Origin: Gracilibacillus sp. YIM 98692
Lineage (GTDB): Bacteria; Bacillota; Bacilli; Bacillales; Amphibacillaceae
Direction of reading: 5' to 3'
NCBI RefSeq assembly: GCF_010993965.1
Contig: NZ_WIXM01000013.1
Coordinates: forward strand, 25,846 to 89,845
DNA length: 64,000 nucleotides
Below are positions 19,171 to 27,801 of the stretch, in pieces. The stretch's first letter is position 1. Every line of letters begins with the position of its first letter. The notes beneath the pieces were generated by a model, which worked only from the letters and a program-made list of their open reading frames with translations, was not told the DNA's origin and searched no databases. Both the position numbers and the translations under genes were made by a program.

Positions 19171-20505
19171 ATGAAAAAACATAGTTTATTAGCAATCATG
19201 TTAGGACTTGTTATGTTAATTCTAGCTGCATGTGGCGGTGGAGGAGATCCCTCCGGGGATGCAGAGGAAGTATCAACGGTTGGCGATGATATTGAAGATG
19301 CAACCGAAATTTCTTTATGGACATTTGCTGGTCAACACGTAGATTTTTATGTAGATGCTGCGGAAAATTGGAACGAAGAGAATCCGGATAGACCGATAAA
19401 ATTAACAGCTGAAACATATCCGTTCGATCAAATGCACAATAACTTATTACTTTCCTTACAATCAGGTGATGGTGCACCGGATATAGCAGATATCGAAATT
19501 TCCCGTTTTCCCAACTATCTAGAAGGTGTACCGCAGTTAGAGCCAATGAATGAGTATGTAGAACCAGTACTCGAAAACTTTATTGAGTCACGATTTGACA
19601 TATATGCACAAGATGGAAACTACTACGGTTTGCCGACACACGTTGGTGCTTCTATGATGTATTATAATACAGAAATCATGGAAGAGGCTGGAGTAGATAT
19701 TGAATCTATCCAAACATGGGATGACTTTATGGAAGCAGGACAAAAGGTTGTTGACAACACGGATGCCATGATGTTTAACACATTCCCTGGTGACTATCTG
19801 CCATATTTCCAAATGGTATCACAGCAAGGATCAGACTTTATTGATGAGAATGATAACATTACTATTAATCGTCAAGAAAATGTCGATGCTCTTCAATTAT
19901 TAGTAGATATGCAAGAAGCAGAGATTGCTGAGGTTGCTCCTGGCGGTGCTCCACATGCAGAAGAATATTATTCATATTTCAATGATGGCGGTGCAGCAGC
20001 AGTATCGATGCCAATTTGGTACATGGGACGTTTTACAGATAATATGCCTGATCTAAAAGGAAAAATGGCCGTACGACCAATGCCTGCATTTGAACAAGGT
20101 GGAAACCGTTCAGCTGGTATGGGTGGTACAGGAACAGTTGTCACGAATCAATCTGAAAATACAGAGCTTGCCAAAGAATTTTTAGCATATGCGAAGTTAT
20201 CAAAAGAGGGTAACGTTAAATTATGGACGATTTTAGGATTTGACCCAGTTCGTCATGATGTATGGGATCACCCAGATGTTCTCGAAGAGAATAAATACTT
20301 CGAATATTTTGGGGATGATATCTTTGACGTTTTAACTGAAGTAAAAGACGAAATTAATGCGATAAATGTATCACCATACACGCCAGACGTAGCTACAGAA
20401 ATTACTACTAATACTTTAAATAATGTATTAAGAGATGGATCACAAACACCACAAGAAGCATTAGACGCTGCGCAAGAGGCGGTAGAATCTCAAATAACAG
20501 AATAA
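19171..20505 (+). CDS. araN: Arabino-oligosaccharide-binding lipoprotein AraN
   Basis: AraN is a membrane-anchored extracellular solute-binding protein (family 1) that captures arabinose oligomers for AraPQ. The signal peptide ends in the lipobox LILAACGG (Cys about 21), followed by an acidic linker and a 420-residue binding domain rich in acidic residues, as is usual for halotolerant Bacillaceae. Its separate strong promoter allows higher expression than the permeases. The order araPQ-DUF624-araN differs from the B. subtilis order, where araN precedes araP. A terminator follows at 20515. Confidence 0.92.
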   Translation: MKKHSLLAIMLGLVMLILAACGGGGDPSGDAEEVSTVGDDIEDATEISLWTFAGQHVDFYVDAAENWNEENPDRPIKLTAETYPFDQMHNNLLLSLQSGDGAPDIADIEISRFPNYLEGVPQLEPMNEYVEPVLENFIESRFDIYAQDGNYYGLPTHVGASMMYYNTEIMEEAGVDIESIQTWDDFMEAGQKVVDNTDAMMFNTFPGDYLPYFQMVSQQGSDFIDENDNITINRQENVDALQLLVDMQEAEIAEVAPGGAPHAEEYYSYFNDGGAAAVSMPIWYMGRFTDNMPDLKGKMAVRPMPAFEQGGNRSAGMGGTGTVVTNQSENTELAKEFLAYAKLSKEGNVKLWTILGFDPVRHDVWDHPDVLEENKYFEYFGDDIFDVLTEVKDEINAINVSPYTPDVATEITTNTLNNVLRDGSQTPQEALDAAQEAVESQITE

Positions 20506-20514
20506 CGCGGGTAG

Positions 20515-20547
20515 AAAAGGCTGTTCCATTAAGGGAGCGGCCTTTTT
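20515..20547 (+). terminator. Rho-independent terminator of araN
   Basis: AAAAGGCTGTTCC pairs imperfectly with GGGAGCGGCCTTTTT around an ATTAA loop. Confidence 0.75.
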
Positions 20548-20549
20548 GG

Positions 20550-20578
20550 TTGAAAAAGCAAATGTTAACGCTTAATAT
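20550..20578 (+). promoter_or_regulatory. Sigma-A promoter of larC1
   Basis: TTGAAA (20550-20555), 17-base spacer and TAATAT (20573-20578) lie directly after the araN terminator. This makes the LarC1 gene an independent unit. Confidence 0.65.
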
Positions 20579-20607
20579 ATGGTTAATGATATAGGAAGAG
20601 GTGTATT

Positions 20608-21330
20608 ATGATGCGTACATTATATATAGATTGTTTTTCAGGTATAAGTGGAGATATGACCATTGCATCGTTATTGGATTTAGGGCTTGATTTTGATTAT
20701 CTTAAAGAGCAGTTACAGAAGTTACGTTTAGAGCAAGAGTATGAATTGACATTAAGTAATGTTGTGAAAAATGGGATATCCAGTCTTAAATTTGATGTCC
20801 AATTTGAAGAGCATCATCACCACCGTACATATAAAGATATTGTAAAGATGATAGATGATAGTACCTTAAATGACCAAATCAAAAAGCTATCTAAAGAGAT
20901 GTTTCGAGTAATTGGAGAGGCAGAAGGAAAAATACATGGAGTAGAATTGGATCGAGTCCATTTTCATGAAGTTGGAGCTATAGATTCTATTATTGATATC
21001 GTTGGTACTGCTATTTTGATTGATCAACTGCAGTTAGATCAAATTATTTCATCGGCAGTTCCGGTTGGTTCTGGCAACATTCATATAGATCATGGAATTT
21101 ACCCAGTACCTGCTCCAGCCACGTTAGAAGTGTTAAAGGATGTTCCATTGAAAAACAGTGATGTTCAAGGGGAATTGACCACACCAACGGGGGCAGCCAT
21201 TATAAAAGTTCTAGCACAAGAAATCAGCAATATTCCAAACATGACCGTACAAGAGGTTGGTTATGGGGCTGGTACTAAAACGTTTGACGATCATCCCAAT
21301 GTATTACGCACCATGATAGGAACAATATAA
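20608..21330 (+). CDS. larC1: LarC N-terminal half (LarC1): pyridinium-3,5-bisthiocarboxylate mononucleotide nickel insertion protein
   Basis: LarC is the CTP-dependent cyclometallase that inserts Ni into the pincer nucleotide cofactor of lactate racemase and relatives. This 240-residue protein covers only the N-terminal part. It begins RTLYIDCFSGISGDMT, carries the His-rich metal stretch FEEHHHHRTYKDI and the HFHEVGAIDSIIDIVG motif, and ends at EVGYGAGTKTFDDHPNVLRTMIGTI, where LarC1 normally joins LarC2. A stop and a strong terminator follow. The remaining C-terminal part is encoded at 38005-38478. There is no larA, larB or larE in the window. Confidence 0.9.
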   Translation: MMRTLYIDCFSGISGDMTIASLLDLGLDFDYLKEQLQKLRLEQEYELTLSNVVKNGISSLKFDVQFEEHHHHRTYKDIVKMIDDSTLNDQIKKLSKEMFRVIGEAEGKIHGVELDRVHFHEVGAIDSIIDIVGTAILIDQLQLDQIISSAVPVGSGNIHIDHGIYPVPAPATLEVLKDVPLKNSDVQGELTTPTGAAIIKVLAQEISNIPNMTVQEVGYGAGTKTFDDHPNVLRTMIGTI

Positions 21331-21356
21331 TAAAAAGGAAATCTACGAGTTTATTA

Positions 21357-21392
21357 AAAAACCACGGAGAATAATATTTCTCCGTGGTTTTT
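21357..21392 (+). terminator. Rho-independent terminator of larC1
   Basis: A perfect 13-bp stem AAAACCACGGAGA/TCTCCGTGGTTTT with an 8-base loop and A/T flanks, so it could work in both directions. Confidence 0.85.
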
Positions 21393-21497
21393 ATATGCTA
21401 ACCAGTAAAAGTGCTCACTATATTTTTGAAACGAGAAACAAGGCGTCTCTATGATTTTTTAAAAAGGCTGTTTTCTAAAGTAGTACATACTAGTGTA

Positions 21498-21569
21498 GGA
21501 AATATACGTAGACTCCTGCGGGAAAAGCAACAGCTGAAGCGTTGCCCGCGGAAAGCGAAGTATATTTCC
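21498..21569 (+). repeat. Interspersed hairpin repeat family 2, copy A
   Basis: Outer arms GGAAATATAC (21498) and GTATATTTCC (21560) are complementary. Inside are the constant GACTCCTGCGGG and CCCGCGGAAAGCGAA blocks, whose GCGGG/CCCGC also pair. Related copies are at 57344, 57133 (reversed) and 63731 (reversed). The rest of the 21393-21640 gap shows nothing further. Confidence 0.8.
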
Positions 21570-21640
21570 AAAGCGGTAACCTAACGCTTCAAATGTATGA
21601 TAAAACCAAAAAAGAGTACGAAAAGTGCCTTTAAAAAACT

Positions 21641-23929
21641 CTAAGCTTGTTTACTTTTATATTGTGAACGGTATTTCCCTGGCGTGATACCTTCAAGCTT
21701 TCTAAATGATCGAATAAAGTTCTGAGAATTATTGTATTGCAATTGTTCCGCTATATTTTTTACGGACATATCTGTCGTCGTTAACCACTCTTTTGCTTTA
21801 TTTAATCGATAACGCAATAGATATTCACTAAAAGAGTATCCAGTCTCTTTTTGAAAGATACTGCTTAAATAGTTCGGGTTATAATGTAACTCAGCTGCTA
21901 TCATATCTAGCGATAAATCTTGATTGAAATGGTCTTGAATAAACCGAATCATTTTATCCGAAATTCGTTTGTTTTTCGAATCATCCCGTGCTTCGACGCT
22001 CTCAATAAGAGGTGAAATAATATCATTTAAGAGCCATGATTGGATTTCTTGTAGCGAATGAAAATCTTGATAATGTGTAATCATGTCGGTTGATTCCAGA
22101 TTCTCAATATCTGCGCCTAATAGTTCTTTTAATTCAAATAGCTCATACAAAAACCTTGATAAAATAACTTCAAGTTGTTGATGGTGAATATCATTTCGAT
22201 CAATATAATCAAAGAAGCGATTCAATTCATTTATTGCTTCTTCTTTATTACTTAATTTAATAGCATCGAACATTTTGTTTTTAATAGCTGATGGATAAGG
22301 CGCGACACTAGAATATTTTCTGTTTAAGTTTTCGTAAAATATAATAGAGGAATCGCCCATTTTTAAGCGGTATTTCAAGGCTTCATTACTTTCTTTAAAA
22401 GCTTGTGGAGCCTGATTTAACGCTTCGTAGCGCTTGCTAATACCGATACTGACTGTTAAATGAAAAAGTTCATACACTTTCTGTTGAATTAATTCGACCT
22501 TTTGATTGATATAATGCGTATAATTCGCTTCATTATCACTTTCTGTAATAATAATAGTTGATTGTACATCGTTTATGACAACAGGTGTAAATCGTTCAGA
22601 TGGATCAATGAGATCTTCGATTAAATTATTAATAGCAAATAGAATAAGATCTTGATCACTTTTGTTAAATTTATCTTGATCGATAGCATCAAGCTTTAAG
22701 GAAAAGATCGTGATCCATGTCCAATTTTGATTATAATGTAATGATTTGACTTTAAAATCTAATTCGCTATCTCCAACTTTCCCTTGCATTAGACGAATCA
22801 TAAATAATTGCTTTAATTGTGTCACTTGATTTTGTACACGTTGTTCTAGTCGGTTATTTTGACTAAGCAATTTATTAATATGTGTTTCAATAAGATCAAA
22901 TTCATTTCCACTAACTGTGGATGAATTTTCCTCAATTGCTTGTTTAAGCTTTTTTACAGGTTTATAAAGCACTTTACTTCCAATAAATGCAAAACAAATA
23001 GAAATCAATAAAAGAATGCCAACAATCCATACAGTAATCCAGCCTATAGAGCTAGATCGCATATGCAAATCACTAAGCTTTACAAACGATAGGTAAGTCC
23101 AATCGTTGTAAGAAGATGTGTGATACGTTATTTTGTAGGAAGTTCCATTTAAGTCATATTCAAATTGCCCTTCTTCTACACTTCTATCTATTTCTTGATA
23201 AAGAGCTTGCGGTATATATCCATCTTCACCGGTATAAGATGTGTTGCTGTGAGCGATTGGCTGATTACGTTCATCTAAAATTAAAAAAGATTCACTATCA
23301 TTGCTTTGGGCCATAATCTCTGTCAATTCACATGCAGGCACAAACACACTAATCAATCCATAAGGATCGCTTGTAAGCAACGGAAGTTTTTTCACTAAAG
23401 TAATATAGTGAGAACAGCTTCGTTTCGTTGCATTTGGTAAGCTGATACGGTCTGCTTCCCCCATAATCCAATTGGACTTTCCTGGTAATTGAAGATAATT
23501 CTTATTAATGTCCTCTTGCATACTCCGCGTAACGGTTACTAATCCATCATTGTTTACTAACCAGTTATGATTTAAATTGACAAACACAATATCTTCAATA
23601 CCTGTCTCCAGTGTTTGTAGATGATTTAAATCCCGTCTAAGCTGATGAAAGTCTGTAAAGGTAGTTGCATTCAAATTAGTATTAAGGATCTGTTGTGTAT
23701 GAGTAGATCGGACGAAATAGGTAGTAGATAAATCGATATATTGTAATACTTGTTCTACATTTGTTTGTATCTGGTAAATATTTTGCTTTTTTTCATCATT
23801 CGAATACTCGACAATTGCTTTAGAAGATTGCCAATAAGACAATGCTCCCGTAATAATAACGGGAACAGTACTAAGAATGATAAGAAAAGCAATTAATTGA
23901 AAATAGTGTTTAGCAGAAAACCTTTTCAT
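21641..23929 (-). CDS. YesS-like AraC-family regulator with extracytoplasmic sensor
   Basis: This 762-residue one-component regulator is anchored in the membrane. It has a helix at about residues 10-32, an extracytoplasmic sensor region of some 260 residues, a second helix near 297-318, a long cytoplasmic linker and two AraC helix-turn-helix motifs at the C-terminus (SLDMIAAELHYNPNYLSSIFQKETGYS and SVKNIAEQLQYNNSQNFIRSF, given as positions 680-750). Size and layout match B. subtilis YesS, activator of rhamnogalacturonan genes. The ATG at 23929 is preferred to that at 23935, because AAGGAAG lies too close to the latter. It sits beside a DUF624 gene and opposite the pectin ABC transporter, its likely target. 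Confidence 0.87.
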   Translation of the reverse strand: MKRFSAKHYFQLIAFLIILSTVPVIITGALSYWQSSKAIVEYSNDEKKQNIYQIQTNVEQVLQYIDLSTTYFVRSTHTQQILNTNLNATTFTDFHQLRRDLNHLQTLETGIEDIVFVNLNHNWLVNNDGLVTVTRSMQEDINKNYLQLPGKSNWIMGEADRISLPNATKRSCSHYITLVKKLPLLTSDPYGLISVFVPACELTEIMAQSNDSESFLILDERNQPIAHSNTSYTGEDGYIPQALYQEIDRSVEEGQFEYDLNGTSYKITYHTSSYNDWTYLSFVKLSDLHMRSSSIGWITVWIVGILLLISICFAFIGSKVLYKPVKKLKQAIEENSSTVSGNEFDLIETHINKLLSQNNRLEQRVQNQVTQLKQLFMIRLMQGKVGDSELDFKVKSLHYNQNWTWITIFSLKLDAIDQDKFNKSDQDLILFAINNLIEDLIDPSERFTPVVINDVQSTIIITESDNEANYTHYINQKVELIQQKVYELFHLTVSIGISKRYEALNQAPQAFKESNEALKYRLKMGDSSIIFYENLNRKYSSVAPYPSAIKNKMFDAIKLSNKEEAINELNRFFDYIDRNDIHHQQLEVILSRFLYELFELKELLGADIENLESTDMITHYQDFHSLQEIQSWLLNDIISPLIESVEARDDSKNKRISDKMIRFIQDHFNQDLSLDMIAAELHYNPNYLSSIFQKETGYSFSEYLLRYRLNKAKEWLTTTDMSVKNIAEQLQYNNSQNFIRSFRKLEGITPGKYRSQYKSKQA

Positions 23930-23973
23930 AGACATACTTCCTTATCATATTATATTCCAAATAATAAATGTAA

Positions 23974-24639
23974 CTAAAAGGATGATGTAGTTACTTGTTC
24001 TTGTTGCTCAAGTTGTTCTTGTTGTTTTTTCAACAATTGTTGGAAACCGAGGTGAGCTAAAAACATCACAACGTAAGCGCTAACACTAAAACTGAAAAAT
24101 AAACCGATCCCAGGATATTTAAAAGACAGAAAGTAAATACCAGCTAATATTGTAAGTGCACAAATAGAATAATGCAGATTAACTGCACCAATAGTGACAG
24201 CATAACGGATATATTGCCAAAAGGTTAGTTCAAAATGCACAAAAACAGGTGCAATATACAAGATCAGCATAACGTAGAAAAATGAAGCTATGATAAATAG
24301 TCCTAGTAAAATAGGATAAAGTGAACTATTATGCATAAACCCAGTATATTGAAGAAATACAGATAAGAAATAACCTATTACATATACTATTATACCAAAA
24401 AGGTTGGCACGAACAAAGTAAACTTTAAATTGCTGGAAAAAAACATCAAATACCTGAAAATCCGTTTCTTTCAGTACCCATTTTCGAACAACGGTAAACA
24501 TAGCGATTGTTGCAGGCATTAGACCGAAAAATACTAATCCTAATAAAGTAAAAAGCAACCATAATATATTGAGCCAAGCAAACCGTGTTACCCATAAACT
24601 GAAACGGTAAAGGTTTGCCCACATGCCTGTCATTTCCAT
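23974..24639 (-). CDS. yesL: DUF624 (YesL family) membrane protein, second copy
   Basis: This 221-residue membrane protein has about five hydrophobic helices and the DUF624 pattern WVTRFAWLNILWLLFTLLG then PATIAMFTVVRKWVL. It ends in a glutamine/lysine-rich cytoplasmic tail. Yes-type loci of B. subtilis carry YesL next to YesS and the YesOPQ importer, and the same trio is here, which supports the assignment. A GGGGGG site precedes the ATG at 24639. It probably forms a unit with the downstream regulator gene, divergent from the binding-protein gene. Confidence 0.85.
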   Translation of the reverse strand: MEMTGMWANLYRFSLWVTRFAWLNILWLLFTLLGLVFFGLMPATIAMFTVVRKWVLKETDFQVFDVFFQQFKVYFVRANLFGIIVYVIGYFLSVFLQYTGFMHNSSLYPILLGLFIIASFFYVMLILYIAPVFVHFELTFWQYIRYAVTIGAVNLHYSICALTILAGIYFLSFKYPGIGLFFSFSVSAYVVMFLAHLGFQQLLKKQQEQLEQQEQVTTSSF

Positions 24640-24731
24640 TATATATGCCCCCCATTTTTTGAAATATTGCTATCCATAGGATACCTTTTTCCAATCTTTT
24701 AGTAAATATTTAATTAAAGCGTTTTCACTGT

Positions 24732-24742
24732 ATAATCATTAT
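24732..24742. promoter_or_regulatory. ATAATCATTAT palindrome, site 1
   Basis: An 11-bp perfect palindrome in the divergent region between the DUF624 gene and the binding-protein gene. Identical or near-identical sites follow at 24799, 24835, 26638 and 26724. The regulator is unknown. Confidence 0.5.
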
Positions 24743-24785
24743 GTGATATGCCTTCACCCCTTGCCATAATAAGGTTTAAATCGAT

Positions 24786-24809
24786 ATGATTATTTGAAAT
24801 AATCATTAT
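24786..24809. promoter_or_regulatory. Long palindrome with ATAATCATTAT, site 2
   Basis: A perfect 21-bp palindrome (24786-24806, centre G at 24796) overlaps a second copy of ATAATCATTAT at 24799-24809. Confidence 0.55.
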
Positions 24810-24834
24810 ATAACAACATGATAAGAGCTGGGTA

Positions 24835-24845
24835 ATAATGATTAT
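24835..24845. promoter_or_regulatory. ATAATGATTAT palindrome, site 3
   Basis: This is the same 11-mer read from the other strand, 36 bases after site 2. It lies closest to the binding-protein gene. Confidence 0.5.
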
Positions 24846-24878
24846 TTTGCGAAATTTTCAAAAAATTACGCTTTGTGC

Positions 24879-24892
24879 GGTAAGCGTTTACA
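24879..24892. promoter_or_regulatory. CcpA cre site upstream of the pectin ABC operon
   Basis: GGTAAGCGTTTACA agrees with the cre consensus at 13 of 14 positions and indicates catabolite repression. No confident -35/-10 pair was found beside it. Confidence 0.65.
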
Positions 24893-24997
24893 TAGTTTCT
24901 GAAAAAGTGATTATATACAAATATAAAAGTTTTCCTTACTATTAAAAGTGTACAATTAATCTTGTGCAAACAAAAATATTTTTGGAGGGTGGTTAAT

Positions 24998-26554
24998 TTG
25001 AGTCATTTTAAAAAAGTAATCGCATTCATGTTATTTATGCTTCTATTAATAGTAGCAGTAGCATGTAACTCATCTGAAAGTGGAGGAGAAGAAGAAAATC
25101 AATCAGATGATAACAATTCTAATTCTAATGAAGAAACAGCGGATTCTGATGGAGGGGAGTCATCAGATGAACCATTTTCATTCTCCTTAATGGCAAATCT
25201 TCATACACCTGAAGTACCAGAGGAAAAGGTGTTAGAAGAAATCGAAGGAATTACGAATACAGATGTTGAAATTCAATGGGTTCCAGACAATAACTATGAA
25301 GATCGTCTGAACACGGCTTTTGCAACAAACTCATTGCCTGATGCAGTTTTCCTGAAAAATCAAACAACGTTTATTCAGTTCCGTGATGCCATTGAAGATG
25401 ATCAATTCTGGGAAATCGGTCCGTACTTAGATGAGTTTGAAAACTTACAGAAACTTAAAGATAACGTATTAGATAACACAAGAGTAAATGGAAACTTATA
25501 TACCTTGTATCAAGGACGTCCTTTATCTAGACAAGGGATGATTTATCGTAAAGACTGGGCAGATAATCTAGGGTTAGAAGCACCAACAACAACAGAGGAA
25601 TTTATGGAAATGGCACGTGCTTTTACAGAGGATGACCCAGATGGAAATGGGGAAAATGATACATTTGGTGTAACAGATCGTAGTGATTTAATTTACGGTG
25701 CATTTAAAACGGTTTCATCTTGGTTCGGTACACCTAACTATTGGGGTGAAAAAGACGGCCAGCTATTACCTGAATTCATGTTCGATGAGTATGTACAAAC
25801 AATGGATTTCTTTAGAGAAATGCACGAAAATGGCTATATTAACCAAGATTTCCCTGTAACTAGTAAAGTAGATCAACAAGAATTTATTAAAAATGGATCT
25901 GCTGGTATTTATGTAGGTTCCATGGGGGATGTTATCAGTCTTTATAATGATGCAGTCGCTATTAATCCAGATGTAGAATATGATGTTCACAATTATGTAG
26001 AAGGACCAGATGGTGAATTTGGTGTTTGGGCAATCCCTGGCTTTGGTAACTTAGTTATGTTCCCTAAGAGCTCTGTTGAAACAGAAGAGGACTTAAAGAA
26101 AATTTTAGGATTCTTTGACAGTTTAATGGCGCCGGAAGTGGCAAACTTATCTTACTGGGGCTTGGAAGGAGAGCATTACGAAGTAGTAGATGGAAGTGCT
26201 AAGGTGACAGACGATCAAGCGAAGTTTGACCGTGAAGTAAAACCTTACCAAGCAATTGGAATTGGTGAACCTGAAACAAATGGCCGTTATGAAGGGTTCT
26301 TTGAGTATGAACCAAAAGCGAAATCAGAGGAACTGTTCAAAGATAACGAAAACTATTTAATTGAAGATCCTACTGTTCCGCTTTACTCTGAGACATATGT
26401 TCAAGATGGTGCTCGTTTACAGCAAATCATTACTGACGCAACTTATCAATATATTTTAGGTCAAACAGATCTAGAAGGATTTGAGGCAGCAATTGAAGAT
26501 TGGAAGTCTCAAGGTGGAGAAGACATTATCGAAGAATTTAACGCATCTGAATAA
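24998..26554 (+). CDS. Extracellular solute-binding lipoprotein (LplA/YtcQ type) for pectic oligomers
   Basis: This is the substrate-binding lipoprotein of an LplABC/YtcQP-YteP type importer. The signal peptide MSHFKKVIAFMLF... ends at the lipobox VAVAC, followed by a Ser/Glu/Asn-rich linker and a binding domain of about 470 residues. The frame is open from 24962, but GGAGGGTGG lies inside that extension, so the TTG at 24998 is chosen (518 residues). The substrate is inferred from the GH28/GH43/CE12 genes that follow to be galacturonan or rhamnogalacturonan oligomers. Confidence 0.85.
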   Translation: MSHFKKVIAFMLFMLLLIVAVACNSSESGGEEENQSDDNNSNSNEETADSDGGESSDEPFSFSLMANLHTPEVPEEKVLEEIEGITNTDVEIQWVPDNNYEDRLNTAFATNSLPDAVFLKNQTTFIQFRDAIEDDQFWEIGPYLDEFENLQKLKDNVLDNTRVNGNLYTLYQGRPLSRQGMIYRKDWADNLGLEAPTTTEEFMEMARAFTEDDPDGNGENDTFGVTDRSDLIYGAFKTVSSWFGTPNYWGEKDGQLLPEFMFDEYVQTMDFFREMHENGYINQDFPVTSKVDQQEFIKNGSAGIYVGSMGDVISLYNDAVAINPDVEYDVHNYVEGPDGEFGVWAIPGFGNLVMFPKSSVETEEDLKKILGFFDSLMAPEVANLSYWGLEGEHYEVVDGSAKVTDDQAKFDREVKPYQAIGIGEPETNGRYEGFFEYEPKAKSEELFKDNENYLIEDPTVPLYSETYVQDGARLQQIITDATYQYILGQTDLEGFEAAIEDWKSQGGEDIIEEFNASE

Positions 26555-26575
26555 GGATTTGGATTAATGGCAGTT

Positions 26576-26607
26576 GGGCTCTTAAAATGACTAGATTTTA
26601 AGAGCCC
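26576..26607 (+). other. Stable hairpin after the binding-protein gene
   Basis: A perfect 13-bp stem GGGCTCTTAAAAT/ATTTTAAGAGCCC with a 6-base loop but no T run. Such hairpins between binding-protein and permease genes usually protect the upstream mRNA 3' end, giving more binding protein than permease. Confidence 0.7.
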
Positions 26608-26637
26608 ATCCCATATCAAGAACAATTAACAAACGAA

Positions 26638-26648
26638 ATGATCATTAT
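26638..26648. promoter_or_regulatory. ATGATCATTAT site 4 (one mismatch)
   Basis: Ten of 11 positions match the repeated palindrome. It lies in the 200-base gap before the permease genes. Confidence 0.35.
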
Positions 26649-26723
26649 GTTATGTTAGTTGCTTCAACTTTTATTCAAATTCTTGATAACGCTTTAACAT
26701 CAGTCATGTCAGTAACTCGTAAG

Positions 26724-26734
26724 ATAATGATTAT
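26724..26734. promoter_or_regulatory. ATAATGATTAT palindrome, site 5
   Basis: A perfect copy of the 11-mer 88 bases before the first permease gene. It suggests that the permease operon has its own control point. Confidence 0.5.
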
Positions 26735-26811
26735 TTACGTTATGAAGGGGTTAGCGTACGATGTAATCAAACATAAAAAGACAATTATTTTAAAAAGAAA
26801 GGATACTGCTT

Positions 26812-27774
26812 ATGGAAACGACTACTTTAACACCACGGGAAGAAGCAAGACAGTTGAAGAAAATGAAGAAGGCTGAGACGTGGCGAAGAATTAAAAGAAA
26901 TAAAATGATCTATCTAATGATTCTGCCTGGTTTGCTTTATTTCTTAATCTATAAGTATCTGCCAATGTACGGTTTAATTATCTCTTTTCAAGATTACAAA
27001 CCTTACAAAGGGATTGCGGGAAGTGAATGGGTAGGATTAGAGCATTTCCACCGATTAGTCACAAGTTCTGAGTTCTGGATGATCTTTAAAAACACATTAG
27101 TATTGTTCGGGCTGCAAATTTTCATTTTCTTCCCAATACCTATCATTATTTCATTGATGTTAAATGAAGTGCGTCATACGTTTTTTAAGAAAGGTGTACA
27201 GACGTTAATTTATATTCCACACTTTATGTCATGGGTGGTTATCGTCTCGATTTCGTATGTCATGTTAACACTTGATGGCGGTATCATTAACGCTATTATC
27301 GAATCATTAGGGTTTGAAAAAATTAATTTTTTACTAAATGATGATTGGTTCCGGCCAATGTATATTCTGCAGGTAATATGGAGAGAAGCTGGTTGGGGAA
27401 CGATTATCTTCTTGGCAGCAATTACTGCTGTAGATCCACAGTTATATGAGGCTGCAAGAATGGACGGGGCCAACCGTTTCCGTCAAATGTGGCATATCAC
27501 ACTGCCGGCTATCCGTAACGTTATCATCGTTTTGTTAATTTTGAAAATTGGGGATGTTTTAGAACTAGGTTTCGAGCATGTGTACCTATTATTAAATTCC
27601 TCGAACCGTAATGTCGCTGAAATTTTTGATACGTATGTATATGTTGCTGGTTTACAACAAGGTCAGTTCAGCTACAGTACCGCAGTTGGTTTCTTTAAAG
27701 GGGCTGTCGGTTTGGTAATGGTTGTCTTTGCCAACTGGCTAGCGAAGAGATTTAACGAAGAAGGTATTTATTAA
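26812..27774 (+). CDS. ABC transporter permease (LplB/YteP type)
   Basis: This is a 320-residue inner-membrane permease of the carbohydrate uptake 1 family, with a long cytoplasmic N-terminus and six predicted helices. The EAA loop is EAARMDGANRFRQMWHITLP near residue 212. It pairs with the next gene. There is no ATPase gene in this cluster, so a shared MsmX-type ATPase must energise it. AAAGAAAGGAT precedes the ATG at 26812. Confidence 0.9.
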   Translation: METTTLTPREEARQLKKMKKAETWRRIKRNKMIYLMILPGLLYFLIYKYLPMYGLIISFQDYKPYKGIAGSEWVGLEHFHRLVTSSEFWMIFKNTLVLFGLQIFIFFPIPIIISLMLNEVRHTFFKKGVQTLIYIPHFMSWVVIVSISYVMLTLDGGIINAIIESLGFEKINFLLNDDWFRPMYILQVIWREAGWGTIIFLAAITAVDPQLYEAARMDGANRFRQMWHITLPAIRNVIIVLLILKIGDVLELGFEHVYLLLNSSNRNVAEIFDTYVYVAGLQQGQFSYSTAVGFFKGAVGLVMVVFANWLAKRFNEEGIY

Positions 27775-27801
27775 TTACAACGAATAGGAGAGGTGAACGA
27801 G

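Noticed and set aside
20608..21330. LarC1 as a truncated pseudogene only
   Set aside because: The end coincides with the natural LarC1/LarC2 joint, it has a promoter and ribosome binding site, and the other half is intact elsewhere in the window, so a split gene is the better reading.
24732..24845. Straight assignment of the ATAATNATTAT sites as Fur boxes
   Set aside because: Only the central 11 bases agree; the outer TG/CA positions of a full box are mostly missing and no iron gene is near.
26652..26876. 74-codon ORF between the binding-protein and permease genes
   Set aside because: It overlaps the permease start and contains the palindromic sites, has no good ribosome binding site and no recognisable protein pattern.
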